From positions 1 to 45,826 of the forward strand of contig JAYMSP010000606.1 in the NCBI GenBank assembly GCA_036897095.1: a stretch of DNA of 45,826 bases. Reading direction: 5' to 3'. A program made the translations under genes and the position numbers. Under the pieces are notes generated by a model, which was given only the letters and a program-made list of their open reading frames with translations, was not told the origin of the DNA and did no database searches. Shown in pieces: positions 40,268 to 45,826 of the stretch. The stretch is from Plantago elongata (lineage: Eukaryota; Streptophyta; Magnoliopsida; Lamiales; Plantaginaceae). How positions within the stretch are numbered: position 1 is the stretch's first letter; each line of letters begins with the position of its first letter.

Positions 40268-43079
40268 GCAACAAAGTGTTATATATACTAGAAATTGTTA
40301 CATGTTTCGGTCTATAGTTACTATATATAAGAATAAGAAAGGAAATATAACTAACTTATATTAATGAAATAGAATTGTATAAGTAGATCTAAGTAAGACT
40401 CATGAGTGAAAGATAGAGTACCCAAAGCATATTTTTAGACTATGTTAAGTAAATCAAGATTCTAGATTGTTAGCACTATTTGAGGGAAATATAATTATAT
40501 CGGTAAGTATTAAGTAATGTTACAACTTAGGTATTACAACAAAGGGTAGTAGAAAATACTCTTTAAATAAACCTACTAAATCTTATACACTTATTCTACA
40601 TATTATATAGTAGAATCCTTTCAAAACCAAAAAGATATATAGTATAAACGAGTCAAAGGTAGATATAAAATACGTGTATAAATTATGCAAAGTAAAATAT
40701 CATGAAAATAATATGTAATAGCTGTAAAAAGTATATCATTTTTGAACACTACATAACATGTTATACTTTTAAGGATGTAACATATGGGAAGGTTATGTAC
40801 TACAAGAATTACTGAAAGACTTGGATGCTTCTTAGAGACTTTAGTGTACTACTATGATATATTAATAAACGAATATATGGAAGTACCTTGCCGTTATACG
40901 GAGTACTTTATTCTCAAAGCTACCCCTGAAGGAATTCTAGGAAGGTGTAACAGGTTAATTCGTCCCTTATACTATAGTATAACTATACTACATAAGATAC
41001 TATAAAGATATATTTTACTCCATTGTATTTACTTATCTGTGCCATTTCTTTTATTATACCATGCTCGTTTTAGAATACTGGCTTCCTATGAAAGATACCC
41101 ATGCATTTGTTTCGAGTAACTTTAACTTCATGTATTCGAAAAATAAGAGTCTATAAAAAAAGAATGTTACGTGCTACATATTATAAATATAGCAAGTGAT
41201 ACAGTTATTATATAGTAATATATAAGTATTCCAGTAAAGAAACTAACTCTGTTGTTGTTAAGTAAAGTACTTAAATTAAATAATTAAATATAGTAAACTA
41301 TGAGAAGGTATGTAGTCAAACGTACAAATATATTTTATCCGAGCCATTAAGAACTAACACTAGTCATAGAAGTTATATTCAGTTCACAGGTATAGGCCTA
41401 AAACATAAGTTAGGGAACAACATAGAAAATTAAATTCTGTTACTTAGAAAATCCATTATTCTTGTCTATAAGCATCTTAGAGATAAATTAGTTTACATAA
41501 CTTAAATTTACATTCATTATAGTAGTAAGTCATAGACAATTTTGTAAATATTACTCTTAAGTAAGAAGTCATATATATAGTATATACTTTCTAAGTATAA
41601 TTTCGTAATTCAATATCAATTACCGACACTTAGAGAGTCTAGAATAAGGTCTCCTTTAGTAGTTTATGAGTGAAACCTACTACAAATTTATTTGTCGATT
41701 GGTTTAACAGGATCTTTATAGTATAAGTGCTATGTCAATTATGTGTTACTATTACTTTATCTATTATTTTATTGTCTATGAAAAAAAACATTACATCTTC
41801 CAATTCTAAAAGTGTTGCTTTGCTACTATCTTTTTTTATACAAAGGCGCAAGTCATGCGTGTTTTGGTAAATCGTAAAACTAAAGGTATTAGAAGCCCAA
41901 CTTTTTATATTGTCAATGTAGTAATGTAATAGGAAAATAATATAGGAGAGAATAGTGTGTACTTAATTGTAGAGGGCATTTTATTAATAGTAAGTTAATA
42001 GTAAATAGGATTACCTAAGTTGAATGTATGTATAAGAACACACAACTCCATAAATAATTATTCAATCGTATACTAATAAAAAGGAAGAGGGTAGTTGTTG
42101 CCTAGTTTCTTCTCTATTGTGTTTACTTCTGAGAGCATTTATACTAAATATGAAGTATTTCGCCCTTGTTGATGTACTTTTTTATTACTAATCTAAGCAT
42201 GATACAAAAAAGAAGGATAAAAGTTATATAAGCAGCAAGACTTTTTTAGATCTACTGCTATGAAATTGTTAATACAAGAAGCTAATTCTTTAAGTTTAAA
42301 AGCATAGACAAGATACACAAACCTATTTCCTTACTTAATTTATTTTTATTAGTAGAACTTCAGGGGAAGCAATTAATTAGTTAATTAGTGCATCGGACCT
42401 ATTACTGGTGTTAGCTTGTTGTTGAATTACTTCCTTGGCGTGTATTAATGTAGTGTACTTTACTAGAAGGATTCCGATCGGAAGTGTGTTTCTTTCTCCT
42501 CGTCTAAGTATTTACTTTTTAGAAACTCCTAAAAATAGATTACAGGTTAGTACAATTAATAGCCTTAACTTTCGGTCATGCAAAGAAAGGAGACTCTAGG
42601 AGATAATTAATTATTTATGCACGTGCCGTGATTAACCAATTTTAGAGACAGGCAGAGAATAGAAATAAGTACACCGCATTACTTTTTAGTTGCCTCCACA
42701 AAACAAAATACCTTTTTGAAAGCTTACTTTTTTGTGTCATAGACTATTAATGATCTAATTTCGTAAAATCCTTTTCCTTATATATAAGAATATTTAAGTT
42801 ATTAACATACCTTATTAGAATTTGTGTACAATATAAACAATACCAGAGTAACCCCTTCTCCCCAGATTTAAAAGTTTACTTAAGTTTACGAGCAGAATTT
42901 CATAAAAATACGCATGACTTTGTCTCTATAGTAAGCCGGGTTATTTTAGAGTAAATTATGTAAACGTAGATATTCAGTTATATCTTGTAAATAACCTATA
43001 AGTAATATCTATCTACTAGAATATATAAAATATATACCAAGGTAAGATACTGCACTAAATCCATTAAATGGCCCACCAA

Positions 43080-45160
43080 CTATAAGCTATAAGGGATAGA
43101 CATATTTTTCTGTAACCTAATTCTCTAATTAAGATTTAGTAAGTACTATACTTCATTATAAAATTTATTTACTCTCTTATAAGATAAAGTGAACCTAAGT
43201 CTTTTCAAGCCTTTCTTATAGAGAACAGACCTCTTCCGTTATCATATCTTTATGTACTTTACTAAAGGGTTAGATACTTTATTAGTATAGAGAGTCAAAA
43301 TTATTAAATAATAATAGACTCTCTATGCTAAATAACTCTAGTACAAGAAGAGGCAAGAAGTGTGAAAGGGAAAACCCCATCTCTTTAAGTATAATAGATA
43401 TCTTAAAGTACAAGTCACAAAGTAAGCATGCTCCATAATATCTAGTACTAAACTCTTTTTTAAGAAGGAGGAATATATCTAATATAAGCTAAGAGATTTC
43501 TTTTATAATTATATAAGGTACATATTCTAGTAAGAGTCTAAAAGTTTCCCTATGACTATGTTTTTCTAGAAAAGAGTTACTTATCTTACTTAAAGAAGAT
43601 AGCCCATGATATAAGTGATTGCTCTCTAATGTATATTATGAAAAAGTAAACAAGAGGGAAAAGCTTAATGAATAAAACTATAACTATATAAAAGGGGGAG
43701 TTCTTTCTATTACCTAAATTTAATTCATCTGAGGTGTAGAAGCAAATTATTTTTAATAACTAATATTTAAAAGCTCTCTTCTTAAGTTAGTAGCTTTATA
43801 CTTGAATAAATATAACATATTATAGGTTATACTTTTTTCTATCTTTACGTAAAATAACTTTGTAAAGGAGACACTCTCTCATACATTATAGAGTTATTAT
43901 AATAAATTGTATACTACTCAAGCCCTAATTATTAGAGACATATGCAAGGTATACTATAGTTCTTTAAATAAATGAGTGAATATAAAAAAATAAAAAAAGC
44001 TTTCCTTAGTAGACACTTTATACTATAAACTATATTTCTAGTAGTACACTTAAAGTACGCTTATAATCAAGGAGTAATAGGGCATATTTAACTCTAGTAA
44101 TTTAGCAAACTATATATACTATAAATATATTTTATAGGAATATAAGTTATTCCTCTTTAAGTTTTAATATAGTTAATAAGGGTTTACCATAGAACCATTT
44201 ATAAGCAAGTGACTACAGAAAACTTGATAAAGGAATTATTCAAAATAAGTACTAAGGAACAACTCTATAAGTAATCAAGGCGAGAGTTATCGAAATAGTG
44301 TGCCCTTCCTTGTAGCATATTATATAAAAAGAAATATTTGTCCTCCCTTCCGAGTAAGAAATTATGTATGCTTATCCTTTAGAAAGAAGAAAGTAGCTTA
44401 ATAAGTCATAGCTCTTATATAATTAAGGAGTACTTTCCCTTTCAAGTAGCAAGTATATTTATGTAAGAGTTACTCCTACAACTATAGCAAAGTATACTCT
44501 AGTAGCTTTTACTAATATATTTGGTTATATTGCACCTTAGTAAAGTATAAAAACGAGTACTAAATAAAGCGCTCTTTATACACGTACTCATTATATTAGA
44601 GAAAAAGACAAATATTTATGCAAATATAAATACTAGAAGATAAGGGCTAGGAAATTATCTTCGTAAAATTTAAGTATAGCTATAAAGTAAAGCATTTATT
44701 TAAGGTAAATATCTAATAATATGTGATTCATGCACTCTTTTGGTAAAGGCCTTGTGTAACAAGGGTAAAAGGGGAAGTACCCCTAACTAAGATCTATTTT
44801 TAGGTGATTAATAATTACAAAAGTATCTAAGAAAGAACTTACTCTAACCTTTTAGGTTATATTATACTAAAATATTATGTACTAAAGAGAAGTGCAATTC
44901 TAATTCTTATAAAGTCTAATTTTTTATAATATTCTAGAGGTATGCTGCTTGTATCCTGTACTTAAATCTAATGAATATACTTAAAGAAGACCATTATATC
45001 TTATAAAAGCATATAAACACACCTACTCTACAATAAAGAATACTCCTACTATATTTATTAACTATTAACACGTGAATAGTTAATTTACTAAGAGCCTTAG
45101 GGGTATTTTAAGTCTTCCTCTTTTATCTATAGAGGAGCTCTTCCAACAAAATTATTGCTT
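43080..45160. repeat. Block E: strongly RIP-type DNA at the right edge
   Basis: About 2 kb with the same texture as A and C: TTATAA, AGTACT and CTCT/AGAG words and few CpA steps. The word TTAAGTCTT is at 45,098-45,106, close to the end of the block. It could be a truncated copy of whatever makes up A and C. I could not confirm this by alignment. There is no credible coding frame. Confidence 0.45.
43282..43331. repeat. 15-bp inverted repeat near the D/E transition
   Basis: Arms TTAGTATAGAGAGTC (43,282-43,296) and GACTCTCTATGCTAA (43,317-43,331) pair at 14 of 15 positions around a 20-base loop. The one difference is a T against G, which is what a C-to-T change in one arm would leave. Confidence 0.85.
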
Positions 45161-45826
45161 ACACATATAGTACCCGTTGTTTGACTTGTCCTCTTCAGCA
45201 TGTAAAATACACTGCTGTAATGACTTTGCAGAAAGTAAGCGAGTAGAAGTACTCCGGTGTATTTGCTAGAGACTAGTTGCTTAACTAAAGTAAGTAGGTT
45301 TCGAGCTTGACCTCCAGAGTAGTATTTTACTGATTAGGTCAGATAGTTAACAAGAAAGGCCCGGGCTTGGTAAGGGCACACCAAAGCATTAAGGTAGATT
45401 CATAAAGGCTTCTTCATGAGGGATGCCTGTGAGATTGCGGGCCTTGAGGGAAACAACGAAGGGCTCCGCTCTAGTGTAGGTAGGTACTTGTACTGCCCCA
45501 AGTGCGTGGGTTCAGAACTACCCGTGAGTTGCAAGCTATGTGCTAGGCTTCAACTTATCCCCTAAATTTCACTTGACTGTTGGTACTTCCTAGAGGCTAA
45601 CATGTCTTTTGTTATGGACTCCTAGGGCCCTTTCGGCTTATTATGTGTCAATTCTATCCAGTGTCGATATTCCTATTCAGTGTATACCGCTCCCTGAGAC
45701 TTACCATGCTAGCTGCGTTCCAGCTAAGCACAGCGACATACATGAGCTCGAAGGCTTGTAGAGAGCTTCTATTTGAGCATGTGCTCGAGTGACTTTTCCG
45801 TGACTGTCGAGATCGTGATGCTTCTG
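45160..45826. other. Right GC-balanced flank
   Basis: Composition changes within about 60 bases from AT-rich to balanced; the line 45,421-45,480 is 35 G+C of 60. CpA, TpG and CpG are all normal, so this DNA has not been subject to RIP. Apart from the zinc-ribbon-like frame listed separately I recognise no gene. The last 260 bases hold no convincing coding frame. A minus-strand GTAAGT donor-like site at 45,699-45,704 did not lead to a continuing exon. Confidence 0.6.
45416..45565 (+). pseudogene. Possible TFIIH p44/Ssl1 zinc-ribbon fragment
   Basis: A 49-codon frame from ATG at 45,416 to TAA at 45,563-45,565. Residues from about 12 read LEGNNEGL, then after a short gap GRYLYCPKC, then SELPVSCKLC and ARLQLI. 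The p44/Ssl1 subunit of transcription and repair factor TFIIH has, in the same order, a GN-containing linker, GGY.CP.C, ELPV.CK.C and L.L. Here the two CxxC pairs are separated by 8 residues rather than the family's usual 10. The invariant block that should follow (HLARSYHHLFP) is absent; a stop comes instead. An upstream in-frame TAG lies at 45,395-45,397. It could be a damaged exon fragment, or a chance CxxC-CxxC pattern. Confidence 0.28.

Larger units (their letters stand above)
30300..43080. repeat. Block D: RIP-type DNA with surviving CpA/TpG
   Basis: About 12.8 kb in which TpA is very high (9 against 3 ApT at 36,001-36,060) while CpA and TpG are reduced but present. Words such as CTAGTA, GTTACTA and ACTACTA are frequent. 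The only Met frame of note is 73 codons at 40,784-41,005, which I do not regard as a gene. A (TTAA)n run is at 38,906-38,920. Block D differs from A, C and E and may come from another repeat family or an earlier stage of mutation. No transposon protein, LTR or RNA gene was identified. Confidence 0.45.
130..45160. other. AT-rich, gene-free isochore of RIP type
   Basis: A continuous AT-rich block in which all frames are closed by frequent stops, mostly TAA and TAG. Hand counts of sampled lines show the RIP signature: at 26,041-26,100 TpA 11 versus ApT 6, and CpA+TpG 0 versus ApC+GpT 4; at 36,001-36,060 TpA 9 versus ApT 3, and CpA+TpG 5 versus ApC+GpT 10. Excess TpA with loss of CpA/TpG is the established mark of repeat-induced point mutation in Pezizomycotina. 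Most AT-rich genomes instead avoid TpA. The longest Met-initiated frame is 84 codons, consistent with chance. Both edges seem visible, giving a block of about 45 kb. That size suits either a transposon graveyard or an AT-rich regional centromere; the choice is inference. Confidence 0.8.

Noticed and set aside
40784..41005. 73-codon plus-strand frame with a vague likeness to a hAT transposase C-terminal region
   Set aside because: Only YF, a TP pair and a later P line up, spacing is off, and the catalytic and dimerisation residues cannot be placed.
130..45160. LTR pairs or terminal inverted repeats of a nameable transposon
   Set aside because: None was found by eye; recurring short matches such as CTTAAGYCATAATTATT at 2,187 and 5,668 are within the number expected by chance in DNA this AT-rich.
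130..45160. CRISPR array or prokaryotic operon structure
   Set aside because: No regularly spaced repeats, ribosome binding sites or gene-dense reading frames exist, and the dinucleotide pattern points to a fungal nuclear genome.
45484..45530. GGGTTCAGAACTACCC-like T-arm in the right flank
   Set aside because: The 5-bp stem around the 7-base loop does not pair, and no other tRNA arm is present.
45699..45826. Minus-strand open frame from the window end to a GTAAGT donor-like site
   Set aside because: A plausible 51-base intron was tried, but all phases run into an early stop afterwards.

Overview
The window is almost entirely one AT-rich, gene-free block, about 45 kb long, with a short more GC-balanced flank visible at each end (roughly 1-130 and 45,160-45,826). 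The sampled 60-base line at 1-60 is 43% GC, 241-300 is 17%, 26,041-26,100 is 22% and 45,421-45,480 is 58%. TpA exceeds ApT and CpA/TpG are depleted through much of the block. This is the signature of repeat-induced point mutation (RIP, CpA to TpA), so the best guess is a filamentous ascomycete (Pezizomycotina) nuclear chromosome. The species cannot be told from what I see.

Layout, with boundaries judged by eye: A (about 130-7,090) strong RIP-type texture; B (about 7,090-22,650) AT-rich but with CpA/TpG largely retained; C (about 22,650-30,300) strong RIP-type; D (about 30,300-43,080) RIP-type with high TpA but more surviving CpA/TpG; E (about 43,080-45,160) again like A and C; then a sharp return to balanced composition. 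A, C and E look like one class and may be mutated copies of repeats, but I could not align them to each other or find long terminal repeats.

No intact gene is supported. The longest Met-initiated open frame in the AT-rich block is 84 codons, which is no more than chance predicts. A few broken, low-confidence protein resemblances are listed: membrane-protein-like fragments on the minus strand of B (one set recalling oligopeptide transporters), and a short four-cysteine segment in the right flank resembling the TFIIH p44/Ssl1 zinc ribbon. Several clear inverted repeats are also recorded; three of them lie near block boundaries.

Taken together, the window looks like silent heterochromatin: either an island of RIP-inactivated transposons or a regional centromere of the AT-rich type. 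Sequence alone cannot separate these. Block B is the odd part, because it is embedded in RIP-type DNA but does not share its dinucleotide pattern.
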